Counted from the first letter of the stretch, positions 43,039 through 51,407 are shown. The stretch: DNA of 64,000 nt from Sulfuritalea sp. (GCA_023229685.1 JALNYT010000001.1:310001-374000); one strand, 5' to 3'. Numbers and translations: made by a program. Notes: generated from the sequence alone by a model not told the origin.

Positions 43039-44229
43039 TCAGCGCTTGTTGCGGATCGGCAACGGCAGTTCCGCAGCCGGGATTTCCCGCACGAGTTCCA
43101 GCAAATCCCACTCGTTGGCCTGCGCCTTCTTGATGCGGAAGTGGAACATCGACTGCAACGCCTGATGGTCTTCCTTGCGGAAAGTCATCTTGCCCTTCGG
43201 CGTATCGAAGTCCATGCCTTCCATGGTCGCGATGAGCTTTTCGGTATCGCTCGAGCCGGCCTTGGTCAGCGCCGTAACCACCGCGCTGGCTGCGGCGAAG
43301 CCGCCTGCCGTGAAGAAATCCGGCGGCTGCTTGAGACGCTTCTGGTTTTCGGCGACCAGCCAGTCGTTCATCTTGTTCTTCGGAAACGCATAGTAGTAAT
43401 AAATGCTGCCCTCCATGCCGGCGAGATTCTTCCAGCCCTTCATGACCGGCAGGATGTTGCCGCCCGCCGCCAGTTCGATGCCGTAGCGCTCGGGCTTCAT
43501 GTCGGCGATCTTGGTCAGCGGATTGGGGCCGGCCCAGTAAATCGAAAGTATCTTGCGGCCCGGCTTGTCCTTGAGCGCGTCGAATATTCGCTGTGCGGAG
43601 GCGGTAAAGTCGGTCGCGGTCTGCGGCGCGTACTCCTCATGCACCACCTTGGCCTTGCTCTTCACTGCGGCAAGGGAGTCCTTGAAGGCCTTGACGCCGT
43701 CGCGGCCGAAGGCATAGTCCTGCGCCAGAAACGCGACGTTTACGTCGCCCATCAAGGCGGCCGCTGCAGCCAGGCCATCCTGGGAAGAACTGCGACCGGT
43801 GCGGAAGATGTAGCGATTCCACTTCTCTCCGGTGATCGCGTCGGCCACGGCCGGCTCGACAACCAGTACTTTCTTGTACTCCTCGGCCACCGGCAGCATC
43901 GCCAGCGCGGCGCCGGAGGAGGTGGTGCCGACCGCGATATCGACCTTGTCATCACCGTAGGCTTCTGCCAACGCGGCCTTGGCGAGATCCGGCTTGCCCT
44001 GATCGTCCTTGAAGATCACCTTGATCTTGCGGCCGTTGAGGGTCATGGTGCCCTTGGTCAGATACTCCAGTCCCATCATGAAGCCGATTTCGGTTTCCTT
44101 GGCGTAGGCTTCAAGGGCACCGGTCTTGCCGGCAATGAGGGCAATCTTGAGTTCCTGCGCGCCGACCGGGGCGGCCAGGGTGACGGTCGCGACCGTCAGG
44201 GCTGCAATAGCCAATGCCTTGAGCTTCAT
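43039..44229 (-). CDS. livK: ABC transporter substrate-binding protein (LivK-like)
   Basis: A 396-residue periplasmic binding protein. The signal peptide ends at VGAQ-EL (residue 24), and LKIALIAGKTGALEAYAKET is the usual start of the family fold (Peripla_BP_6). It selects the imported solute; residues lining the pocket differ enough between family members that the ligand cannot be read off. The ATG at 44229 (MKLKALA) follows GGAGGATC. First gene of a nine-gene operon with a sigma-54 promoter. Confidence 0.88.
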   Translation of the reverse strand: MKLKALAIAALTVATVTLAAPVGAQELKIALIAGKTGALEAYAKETEIGFMMGLEYLTKGTMTLNGRKIKVIFKDDQGKPDLAKAALAEAYGDDKVDIAVGTTSSGAALAMLPVAEEYKKVLVVEPAVADAITGEKWNRYIFRTGRSSSQDGLAAAAALMGDVNVAFLAQDYAFGRDGVKAFKDSLAAVKSKAKVVHEEYAPQTATDFTASAQRIFDALKDKPGRKILSIYWAGPNPLTKIADMKPERYGIELAAGGNILPVMKGWKNLAGMEGSIYYYYAFPKNKMNDWLVAENQKRLKQPPDFFTAGGFAAASAVVTALTKAGSSDTEKLIATMEGMDFDTPKGKMTFRKEDHQALQSMFHFRIKKAQANEWDLLELVREIPAAELPLPIRNKR

Positions 44230-44286
44230 GTGTGATCCTCCGTATTTGAAATAGAGTCCCCGCGCGAACGGGCTCCGGATCACCTA

Positions 44287-44302
44287 TGCAGGAGATGTGC
44301 CA
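44287..44302 (-). promoter_or_regulatory. Sigma-54 (-24/-12) promoter of the liv operon
   Basis: On the minus strand the sequence is TGGCACATCTCCTGCA, matching TGGCACG-N4-TTGCW at all but two positions, with the essential GG and GC 10 bp apart. The GC lies about 58 bp before the livK start codon. A sigma-54 activator gene is the next gene upstream, which makes the assignment much stronger. Confidence 0.75.
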
Positions 44303-44361
44303 GCCCCCGAAAACACTGGCAAGTCCTATATCTAACCAGAAACTGCGAAGCTAAAGCGACC

Positions 44362-44391
44362 GTAATCCGTCTTGATATCCGGACAGATTAC
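44362..44391. promoter_or_regulatory. Candidate enhancer (UAS) of the liv operon
   Basis: GTAATCCGTC and GACAGATTAC form 10-bp arms, complementary at 9 positions, around a 10-bp spacer. The dyad is centred about 75 bp upstream of the -24 element, a suitable distance for a sigma-54 activator binding site. The surrounding 44303-44460 region is AT-rich and contains no gene. Confidence 0.4.
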
Positions 44392-44460
44392 ATCATTACA
44401 TAATGCAACATATTGAAATAACTAGTTATTTAACGAGTGCCCGAAAAACAGGACAGACCG

Positions 44461-45915
44461 TTAAGTGTTCGCTATATCGGACACAATGCCAAGGATGGTG
44501 AGCTTCTCATAAAGCTGGGCACGACTGATTCCGAGTAGTTTGGCAGCGTGCAGCTTGACCCAGCCCGTCGCCTCCAGCGCACGCAGAATTTCCGTTCGCT
44601 CGGCTGCAGCGACAGCCTCCCGCAGAGGACGAACCCCGGACTCGACGGCACCTGCACTCGAAGCCGGGTCCTTTGCCGCAGCGATCAGGGTCTCCGGCAA
44701 CATGGGAAAGTCGGCGCCGGTGAGACGGCGATTGTCCGCTTGCGCGACAGCCTGTTCCAGCACGTTGCGCAATTCGCGCACGTTGCCCGGCCAGTCATAC
44801 GCCGCCAGCCGCGCCAAGCCATCGGCGGCCAGAGTGCGGGACGCTTCACCGCCCTGCTCGGCAATCTGTTCCAGCAGCGTCTCGCACAACATAGAAATAT
44901 CCTCGTGCCGCTCGCGCAGCGGCGGCAGGCGAATCGGCAACACATTGAGACGGTAGTACAAGTCGGCGCGGAAGCTGCCCGCCTCCATCATCGCCTTGAG
45001 ATCACGACTGGTGGCGGCTATGACGCGTACATTGACCGGACGCAACTGATTGCCGCCCAGGGGCTCCACTTCGCCCTCCTGCAACACCCGCAGCAGCTTG
45101 GGCTGCAAGCCGAGCGGCATGTCGCCGACTTCATCGAGAAACAGCGTGCCACCATCGGCCAGCTGGAACTTTCCGCTGCGCGGCTTGGTTCCCGCCCCGG
45201 TATAGGCGCCGGGCTCGACGCCGAACAGTTCGGCCTCGAGCAGGGCTTCGGGAATCGCCGCCGCGTTGATCGTCACCAGCGGCCCCTCGGCGCGGCGGCT
45301 GGCGGCATGAATGGCGTGAGCCAGCAACTCCTTGCCGGTCCCCGTTTCGCCCAACAGCAGCACGGCCCCTTCTCGCTCCGCCGCGCGACGCGCCTGTTCC
45401 TTGGTGTCCGTAGCCGACTGGCTGGCGCCGACAAATTGGCTGAAGCGGTATTTGGCGTGGCGTCCCTCCACCAGCTGCTTGCGCACCGTGGCGAGATCGG
45501 TCTGCATCTGCTGGAACTTGGAAACGATGGGTTTCAGCGCTTGAAGCCGGTCATAAAGAATGACCCCCAGCGCGCCGATCACGTTCCCCGCCTCGCCATG
45601 CAAGGGGATGCGCGACACCACCATCTGGCGCCCGCCGACCATTACAACGTCAAGCAGATCCGCCTGCCCGGTCTCCACCACATGACGCAAGCGGCTGTTC
45701 GGCAGCACATCCTCGATGGCACGGCCTTCAATCGCTTCGCTGCCGTTCCAGCCGATCAGCGCCTTGTACTTGTCGTTGATCCAGGTGATGCGGCCCGCCT
45801 GATCAATGACCACGGCACCTTCGTAGAGGCTGTCGAACAGCTTGACCAGCGACGACGCTGCCAGACTTCGAACCTCGGCGTCACTGGAATTCCGCGCAGG
45901 AACTTGCCTGGCCAC
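44461..45915 (-). CDS. Sigma-54-dependent activator with PAS domain
   Basis: A 484-residue bacterial enhancer-binding protein. An N-terminal PAS domain (about residues 20-130) should sense a ligand or redox state. The AAA+ domain (about 165-390) has Walker A GETGTGKE, the sigma-54-contacting loop as GAYTGA rather than GAFTGA, and Walker B GGTLFLDEV; a Fis-type helix-turn-helix (AAKLLGISRAQLYEKL) ends the protein. It lies upstream of the sigma-54 promoter of the liv operon, which it very likely activates. Confidence 0.9.
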   Translation of the reverse strand: MARQVPARNSSDAEVRSLAASSLVKLFDSLYEGAVVIDQAGRITWINDKYKALIGWNGSEAIEGRAIEDVLPNSRLRHVVETGQADLLDVVMVGGRQMVVSRIPLHGEAGNVIGALGVILYDRLQALKPIVSKFQQMQTDLATVRKQLVEGRHAKYRFSQFVGASQSATDTKEQARRAAEREGAVLLLGETGTGKELLAHAIHAASRRAEGPLVTINAAAIPEALLEAELFGVEPGAYTGAGTKPRSGKFQLADGGTLFLDEVGDMPLGLQPKLLRVLQEGEVEPLGGNQLRPVNVRVIAATSRDLKAMMEAGSFRADLYYRLNVLPIRLPPLRERHEDISMLCETLLEQIAEQGGEASRTLAADGLARLAAYDWPGNVRELRNVLEQAVAQADNRRLTGADFPMLPETLIAAAKDPASSAGAVESGVRPLREAVAAAERTEILRALEATGWVKLHAAKLLGISRAQLYEKLTILGIVSDIANT

Positions 45916-45924
45916 GGTCTGTGC

Positions 45925-46743
45925 TCAGGTTTTCTGATCGCGCGACTGCTGCTCGGCGCGATCGAGTTCCTGATTCATTTCCTCATCGGACGGAGGCTGA
46001 TAGTCCGACTCGCCTGCAGGCTCCGGATTGGGGCGCACGATGATGCTCGCCAGCACAATGCCGACTTCATAGAGCAGCCACAGCGGCACCGCCATCATGA
46101 ACTGCGAAATCACGTCGGGAGGAGTGAACACCGCACCGACGACAAAGGAGCCGACGATCACATAGGGCCGCCACTCGCGCAATTTGGCGACGTCGACCAC
46201 GCCGATCTTGACCAGCACGATGACGATTACCGGAACCTCGAAGGTCACGCCGAAGGCGAGGAACATGGTGAGGACGAACGAGAAATACTTTTCGATGTCC
46301 GTCATCCAGGCCACCCCCTCCGGCGCGAACTTCGACATGAAGCCGAACACCATCGGGAAGAAGGCAAAGTAGGCAAAGGCCATGCCGACGAAAAACAATA
46401 TCACCGAGGCGACCAAAAGCGGGATCGCGAGCTTCTTCTCATGGGCATAGAGGCCCGGCGCAACAAAGGCCCAGATCTGATACAGCACGTAAGGCAGGAC
46501 GCCGAGGAAGGCGACCGTCAATGCCACTTTCATCGGCACCAGAAACACGCCGACCACATCGGTGGCGATCATCTGGCCGCCGGCCGGCAACGTCGCCAGC
46601 AAAGGGGCGGCGAGCAGCGAATACAACTCCCGCGCGTAGAAGGCCAATGGTACGAAGGCAATGCCGACGGCGATCAGGACACGAATCAGGCGGTCGCGCA
46701 ATTCGACCAAGTGAGATAGGAATGTTTCCTGTTCGTCGGCCAT
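45925..46743 (-). CDS. tatC: Twin-arginine translocase subunit TatC
   Basis: A 272-residue polytopic protein with six helices. The N-terminal ETFLSHLVELRDRLIR is the conserved TatC start, and FLVPMKVALTVAFLGVLPYVLYQIW follows. It recognises twin-arginine signal peptides. A charged C-terminal tail of about 40 residues extends into the cytoplasm. The start overlaps the tatB stop by one base. Confidence 0.95.
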   Translation of the reverse strand: MADEQETFLSHLVELRDRLIRVLIAVGIAFVPLAFYARELYSLLAAPLLATLPAGGQMIATDVVGVFLVPMKVALTVAFLGVLPYVLYQIWAFVAPGLYAHEKKLAIPLLVASVILFFVGMAFAYFAFFPMVFGFMSKFAPEGVAWMTDIEKYFSFVLTMFLAFGVTFEVPVIVIVLVKIGVVDVAKLREWRPYVIVGSFVVGAVFTPPDVISQFMMAVPLWLLYEVGIVLASIIVRPNPEPAGESDYQPPSDEEMNQELDRAEQQSRDQKT

Positions 46744-47189
46744 CAGGACTTCGGCATCTCGCCGGCTGCGGGTGCAAGCGTTTGCCCCGGCTGCGCATCA
46801 AGGACCGGGACCGTCTCGAGAATCGGCGTTGGTGCGCCTTGCGTACCTTCGCCTTGCGTGACGGAGACACCGCTTCGCGGGCCGGCACCGGCGACATCTG
46901 TGGCCAGCGGTTGGACCACATTATCGACCGAGGATTCGATCTCGCGCATTTCGTGAGTGACGGAAGCCTCCATGCTCGATACCTGATCGGTCACTTGCTG
47001 CTGGAGTTTTTTCAGTTCATCGAGCTGCATCTCGCGATTGATGTCGGCCTTGACGTCGCTCACATAGCGTTGCAGGCGGCCGAGCAGGAGGCCCGCTGTA
47101 CGTGCCACCTTGGGCAGCCGCTCCGGGCCGATGACGACCAGCGCCACCACGGCGATGACCATCAACTCGGAAAGGCCGACGTCGAACAT
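46743..47189 (-). CDS. tatB: Twin-arginine translocase subunit TatB
   Basis: A 148-residue protein with the TatB N-terminus MFDVGLSELMVIAVVALVVIG, one membrane helix, an amphipathic helix and a disordered tail. It forms the receptor complex with TatC. It lies between tatA and tatC. Confidence 0.95.
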   Translation of the reverse strand: MFDVGLSELMVIAVVALVVIGPERLPKVARTAGLLLGRLQRYVSDVKADINREMQLDELKKLQQQVTDQVSSMEASVTHEMREIESSVDNVVQPLATDVAGAGPRSGVSVTQGEGTQGAPTPILETVPVLDAQPGQTLAPAAGEMPKS

Positions 47190-47276
47190 GAATTCGTTGG
47201 GGGGTCAGAAATGAGATGGCAGGCAGAATCGCTCAGGCTGCTGAAGAAACCCGCAGCCCGCTTCATCCGCCAAGGT

Positions 47277-47498
47277 TCAGGATTTGGTCTGTTCCCGACG
47301 TGCCTCGACGTCGATCGTCTGACCGGTAACCTGCTGCGGCTCCGCCGGTTTGTCGGCCGAAGCCTCCTTCATGCCGTCCTTGAAGCCCTTGACCGCGCCA
47401 CCGAGGTCCGACCCCATGTTGCGCAGCTTCTTGGTGCCGAACACCAGCATGACAATCACCAGCACGATCAACCAGTGCCAGATGCTCAAAGATCCCAT
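47277..47498 (-). CDS. tatA: Twin-arginine translocase subunit TatA
   Basis: A 73-residue protein: short N-terminal helix, the FGTKKLRNMGSDLGGAVKGF hinge and amphipathic segment, and a polar tail. It forms the protein-conducting assembly. It is encoded 30 bp after hinT and 87 bp before tatB. Confidence 0.95.
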   Translation of the reverse strand: MGSLSIWHWLIVLVIVMLVFGTKKLRNMGSDLGGAVKGFKDGMKEASADKPAEPQQVTGQTIDVEARREQTKS

Positions 47499-47527
47499 CG
47501 TATTTTCTCCTCGCGCTCAGTGAAATC

Positions 47528-47884
47528 TCAAGGCGCCTTCTGTTTTAGCATGGACCCCAGGGGCTCGGGGCCACCCAGAATATGAACGTGGAGATGATAC
47601 ACCTCCTGATGGCCGATCCGCCCGGTATTGATGATGGTGCGGAAGCCTTCGTTGAGACCCTGGCTCCGGGCCAGCTCGTTGGCTTTGGCCAGTATGCGAC
47701 CGAGCACCATCTGGTGGCTCATGTCCGCCTCCATCAGCGACGGGATATGCAGCTTCGGCACGATCATGAAATGCACCGGCGCAATCGGGTTGACGTCGTG
47801 AAAGGCCATGATTTCCTCGTCTTCATAGACTTTTTTCGACGGAATCTCGCCGCGCACAATCCTGCAAAAAATGCAGTCGCTCAT
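47528..47884 (-). CDS. hinT: HIT-family purine nucleoside phosphoramidase
   Basis: A 118-residue HIT protein with the histidine triad HLHVHILGG (about residues 98-106) and the N-terminal CIFCRIVRGEIPSKKVYEDE. It hydrolyses aminoacyl-type adenylates. The start overlaps the hisE stop by four bases, the usual betaproteobacterial arrangement hisE-hinT-tatA. Confidence 0.93.
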   Translation of the reverse strand: MSDCIFCRIVRGEIPSKKVYEDEEIMAFHDVNPIAPVHFMIVPKLHIPSLMEADMSHQMVLGRILAKANELARSQGLNEGFRTIINTGRIGHQEVYHLHVHILGGPEPLGSMLKQKAP

Positions 47885-48210
47885 GATTCAGAGCTCCGAC
47901 TGTTCTTTTCGTCGATGCCGGAGATGCCTTCCCTGCGGCGAAACTCCGCCATCACGTCATCGATGCCGACGCCGAACTGGGTCAGCAGGACCAGGCTGTG
48001 AAACCAGAGATCCGTCACTTCGCGCACCAGATGCAGACGATCGCCATCCTTGGCGGCCATGATCGTTTCGGCGGCTTCCTCCGCCACCTTCTTGCAGATC
48101 GCATCGGTGCCCTTGGCATACAGGCTGGCGACGTAGGACGAATCAGGCGCCGCACCCTTGCGTTCGAGCAGCGTCGCCTGAACGCGGTGAATAACTTGAA
48201 GATCAATCAC
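47881..48210 (-). CDS. hisE: Phosphoribosyl-ATP pyrophosphatase
   Basis: A 109-residue MazG-like enzyme that performs the second step of histidine synthesis. EEAAETIMAAKDGDRLHLVREVTDLWFH carries the metal-binding ExxE and ExxD motifs. The start codon is GTG, supported by a very good AAGGAGA ribosome site 8 bp upstream. hisI, normally just before it, is absent; the preceding 250 bp hold only a terminator. Confidence 0.93.
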   Translation of the reverse strand: MIDLQVIHRVQATLLERKGAAPDSSYVASLYAKGTDAICKKVAEEAAETIMAAKDGDRLHLVREVTDLWFHSLVLLTQFGVGIDDVMAEFRRREGISGIDEKNSRSSES

Positions 48211-48404
48211 TCGTATATCTCCTTCCGGTCTATCCGTATCAACATGAAAGCCCTGGAGATACTGATAATAAATAATTGCCGATCCATCTGGCTGCTCGGG
48301 CAGCTACTCGAAACCATCGCAGCGGGAATTATTCTACCCGTGATCAGCCGGCCTGCCGGCCTGCCAATAGTCGCCGCCACGCCTTGCGCATCCTCCCATG
48401 GCGC

Positions 48405-48437
48405 AAAAATGCACCAAGCCCTCCACAGAGGGCTTGG
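48405..48437 (-). terminator. Intrinsic terminator of the duplicated membrane-protein gene
   Basis: A perfect 10-bp stem (CCAAGCCCTC / GAGGGCTTGG, 4-nt loop) lies at 48414-48437; on the minus strand it is followed by TGCATTTTT. It ends transcription of the gene at 48459-48875, making that gene a separate unit from hisE. The rest of the 48211-48458 gap shows no other feature apart from the hisE ribosome site. Confidence 0.8.
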
Positions 48438-48458
48438 GCGCGATTCCAACCGGCTTGA

Positions 48459-48875
48459 TCAGCGAGCAGTCAGCCTTCTCGATCCTACCCAAGCCAAGGC
48501 ACCAAGTCCGAGGAAGGGCATCGCGACGACGAAGGCCAGGCCGATGAACGGTGCAGCGATCGCGAGGGCCATGGCCTTCACTGCCGGAATCTTTGCCGCC
48601 AGCGCCTTGGCGCCTATCCAGATCAGCGCACCGAGGCCGACGAAGGGCATGGCAACCAGATAAACCAGACCGATGAGCGGAGCCGCCAGGAAGAGGGCGA
48701 TGTTCTTCGCCACACTTCTCGTTTCCACTTCGACTGCGATCGGTACCGCAGGCTCGTAGGCGGCGGTTCCATGACTTGTGACTATTACCACGGGCAGCCA
48801 GCCAGCGCTCCTCTTGAGCGGTGCAGTTTCATACCCGACGGCTTCGTAAGTCTTCATTTTGCGTAGTGCGCTCAT
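48459..48875 (-). CDS. Small membrane protein with internally duplicated hydrophobic repeat
   Basis: A 138-residue protein of unknown function. After a soluble N-terminus of about 50 residues, two homologous segments of about 35 residues follow: one with LAAPLIGLVYLVAMPFVGLG and one with IAAPFIGLAFVVAMPFLGLG, each starting with A-L and ending in a basic turn (GAKAL, GSRRL). They suggest two re-entrant or transmembrane hairpins in the inner membrane. It has a strong ribosome site (AAAGGAGA) and its own terminator, and occupies the place where hisI would be expected. Confidence 0.72.
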   Translation of the reverse strand: MSALRKMKTYEAVGYETAPLKRSAGWLPVVIVTSHGTAAYEPAVPIAVEVETRSVAKNIALFLAAPLIGLVYLVAMPFVGLGALIWIGAKALAAKIPAVKAMALAIAAPFIGLAFVVAMPFLGLGALAWVGSRRLTAR

Positions 48876-49217
48876 GATGTTCTCCTTTGATACTTGTTCG
48901 TTTGCTTACTGAGGTGTTGCGCTCTTGAGCATCTATGAGCAACGGGCGTGCCAAGGCTCCGAACCGGAGCTAAATATCTTTTTTGATCAATAGGATAGCT
49001 AGCCCAGAGCTTGAATCGAAGGGGATTCTTCGCCTCCTGGAAACGGCCGTTAGTACAAGATTCTTGTGCGACCGGTTGCGGCGAAGCCACACCAATCATT
49101 GAATATCAATGAGTTAGGTCAGCCAGCGCCGTGAATATTTTCTTTGTACAGTCCGGAGGCTGCCGTCGCCGGGTCCCGGAAGGACCTCATCCGACCGATG
49201 ACGCTTTGCCGATGCGC
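48876..49217. other. Intergenic region between hisF and the duplicated membrane-protein gene
   Basis: About 340 bp without a gene. It contains a 13-bp perfect palindrome ACAAGA-T-TCTTGT at 49055-49067 and TTGATCAA at 48983-48990, neither of which I can assign to a regulator. No remnant of hisI is recognisable in any frame. Promoter elements for the leftward gene are not clear. Confidence 0.5.
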
Positions 49218-49976
49218 TTAGAGTCTTACCTCGATGCCGCGGCTGCGCATGTATTCCTTGGCCTGGCGCACCGTGAATTCGCCATAGTGAAAAATGCTCG
49301 CCGCCAAGACGGCGTCCGCCCTGCCTTCAGTGACGCCGTCGGCCAGATGCTGAAGCGTGCCGACACCGCCGCTGGCAATCACCGGGATCCCCGTTGCGTC
49401 CGCAACCGCACGGGTCAGCTGGAGATCGAATCCGGCCTTGGTGCCGTCCCGGTCCATGCTGGTGAGCAGAATCTCGCCGGCGCCGAGACTCTCGACCTGG
49501 CGCGCCCACTCGATCGCGTCCAGCCCGGTATTCTTGCGCCCGCCATGAGTGAATACCTCCCAGCGGCCGGGCGCCGTCTGCTTGGCGTCGATGGCGACCA
49601 CGATGCATTGCGCACCGACCTTGGCTGAGGCATCGGCGACCAGTTGCGGATTGTTCACCGCTGCCGTATTCATGCTGACCTTGTCGGCGCCGGCATTCAG
49701 CAGCCGGCGCACGTCCTCGACCTGACGCACGCCGCCACCCACCGTCAGGGGAATGAACACTTGCGAGGCGACCGCCTCGATGATGTGCAGGATGATGTCC
49801 CGGTCGTCCGAACTGGCCGTAATGTCGAGAAACGTTATCTCGTCGGCGCCCTGCTCGTCGTAACGCCGCGCAATCTCGACCGGATCGCCGGCGTCGCGCA
49901 GTTCGACAAAGTTAACACCCTTGACGACGCGGCCGGCGTTGACGTCAAGACAGGGAATGATGCGCTTGGCGAGCAT
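49218..49976 (-). CDS. hisF: Imidazole glycerol phosphate synthase cyclase subunit
   Basis: A 252-residue TIM barrel starting with MLAKRIIPCLDVNAGRVVKG. Catalytic aspartates are D11 (CLDV) and the one in SMDRDGTKAG (about 130); phosphate-binding loops are GGGVRQVEDV and ASGGVGTL. It works with HisH. The start overlaps the hisA stop by one base. Confidence 0.96.
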   Translation of the reverse strand: MLAKRIIPCLDVNAGRVVKGVNFVELRDAGDPVEIARRYDEQGADEITFLDITASSDDRDIILHIIEAVASQVFIPLTVGGGVRQVEDVRRLLNAGADKVSMNTAAVNNPQLVADASAKVGAQCIVVAIDAKQTAPGRWEVFTHGGRKNTGLDAIEWARQVESLGAGEILLTSMDRDGTKAGFDLQLTRAVADATGIPVIASGGVGTLQHLADGVTEGRADAVLAASIFHYGEFTVRQAKEYMRSRGIEVRL

Positions 49977-50719
49977 CAGCGGCCGGAAAGCTTGTCGGCC
50001 TCGGCCTGGGCCTTCTTGAAGTCGAGCGTGCCTTCGTAGATCGCGCGGCCGGTGATGGCGGCCATGATCCCCTCGCCCTGCACCGCGCAGAGCGCCTTGA
50101 CATCCTTCATGCAGGCAATGCCGCCGCTGGCAATCACCGGAATGCGCAGCGCCTGCGCCAGCCTCACGGTGGCCTCGATGTTCACGCCGGAAAGCATGCC
50201 GTCGCGCCCGATATCGGTATAGATGACCGCTTCGACGCCATAGTCCTCGAATTTCTTTGCCAGATCGACGACATCGTGACCGGTCATCTTGGACCAGCCG
50301 TCAACCGCAACCTTGCCGTCCCTGGCATCCAGGCCGACGATGATGTGGCCCGGGAACGCTCCGCAGGCATCGTGCAGGAAGCCGGGGTTCTTCACCGCGG
50401 CGGTGCCGATAATGACGTAGGTGATGCCATCATCGAGGCAGCGCTCGATGGTATCCAGATCGCGAATGCCGCCGCCGAGTTGCACGGGAATCTCGGTGCC
50501 AACCTCGTCGAGAATCGCCTTGATCGCCGCTTCATTCTTCGGCTTGCCGGCGAACGCGCCATTCAGGTCGACCAGATGCAGGCGGCGTGCGCCTTTGTCT
50601 ATCCAGTGCCGGGCCATGGCCGCAGGGTCTTCGGAAAACACCGTAGCGTCTTCCATTGCACCCTGCTTGAGGCGCACACAATGGCCATCCTTCAGATCAA
50701 TCGCGGGTATCAGCAGCAT
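49976..50719 (-). CDS. hisA: ProFAR isomerase
   Basis: A 247-residue TIM barrel. MLLIPAIDLKDGHCVRLKQG holds the catalytic D8, and YTDIGRDGMLSG the second aspartate (about 130). It performs the fourth step of histidine synthesis. It lies 42 bp after hisH and overlaps hisF. Confidence 0.96.
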   Translation of the reverse strand: MLLIPAIDLKDGHCVRLKQGAMEDATVFSEDPAAMARHWIDKGARRLHLVDLNGAFAGKPKNEAAIKAILDEVGTEIPVQLGGGIRDLDTIERCLDDGITYVIIGTAAVKNPGFLHDACGAFPGHIIVGLDARDGKVAVDGWSKMTGHDVVDLAKKFEDYGVEAVIYTDIGRDGMLSGVNIEATVRLAQALRIPVIASGGIACMKDVKALCAVQGEGIMAAITGRAIYEGTLDFKKAQAEADKLSGR

Positions 50720-50761
50720 AGTGAGATGTGGAGATAAAAATATGCCTGAGAGGCAGGCGGA

Positions 50762-51400
50762 TCATGGATTCCAGCGCATGAAATTGCCGAGCAGTCGCAA
50801 CCCGGCCTGGGCGCTCTTTTCGGGGTGGAATTGAACTGCGAAGATGTTAGCGCGGGCAACCGCACTGGTAAAGGGAATACCGTAGTGCGTTGAGCCGGCA
50901 ATCACCTCTGGACTCTGCGGTTCGACGTAGTAACTGTGCACGAAATAGAAGCGTGCGCCATCCTCGATGCCCTCCCACAGCGGGTGAGCCTCGGCCTGCT
51001 GCACCTGATTCCAACCCATGTGCGGCACCTTGAGACGCGTGCCGTCGGGCGCCACCATGGCCGCCTGCGGAAAACGCGGCACGCGGCCCGGCAGAATTTC
51101 GAGTCCCATGACGTCACCTTCCTCGGCATGGCCGAACAGCATCTGCAGGCCGACACAGATGCCGAGAAAGGGCTTTTCGGCGGCCGCGCGCACCACCGCT
51201 TCGCGCAATCCGCGGGCGGACAACTCGCGCATGCAATCCGGCATCGCACCCTGGCCGGGAACGACGACCCGGTCAGCCGCGGCGATTTCGGCAGCATCCG
51301 AACTGACGCGGACCTCGGCCTCGGGGGCAACGTGCTCGATGGCCTTGGCCACCGAGCGCAGGTTGCCCATGCCGTAATCGACAACCACAACCGTGCTCAT
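50762..51400 (-). CDS. hisH: Imidazole glycerol phosphate synthase glutaminase subunit
   Basis: A 212-residue class I glutaminase. The nucleophile cysteine is in LGICVGLQMLF (about residue 83) and the His-Glu pair in FHPEKS near the C-terminus; VVDYGMGNLRSV is the family start. It supplies ammonia to HisF. The ATG at 51400 lies 7 bp after the hisB stop. Confidence 0.96.
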   Translation of the reverse strand: MSTVVVVDYGMGNLRSVAKAIEHVAPEAEVRVSSDAAEIAAADRVVVPGQGAMPDCMRELSARGLREAVVRAAAEKPFLGICVGLQMLFGHAEEGDVMGLEILPGRVPRFPQAAMVAPDGTRLKVPHMGWNQVQQAEAHPLWEGIEDGARFYFVHSYYVEPQSPEVIAGSTHYGIPFTSAVARANIFAVQFHPEKSAQAGLRLLGNFMRWNP

Positions 51401-51407
51401 GGAAGGG

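Noticed and set aside
44548..46719. Open frame of 723 codons on the plus strand
   Set aside because: Antisense to the sigma-54 activator and tatC; no recognisable domain, unusual composition, no ribosome site.
48983..48990. TTGATCAA as a possible FNR site
   Set aside because: FNR half sites need a 4-bp spacer; here they abut, so it is only a short palindrome.
48876..49217. Search for a hidden or broken hisI
   Set aside because: No HisI motif (such as the metal-binding cysteines near the C-terminus) appears in any frame; the interval is shorter than a typical hisI.
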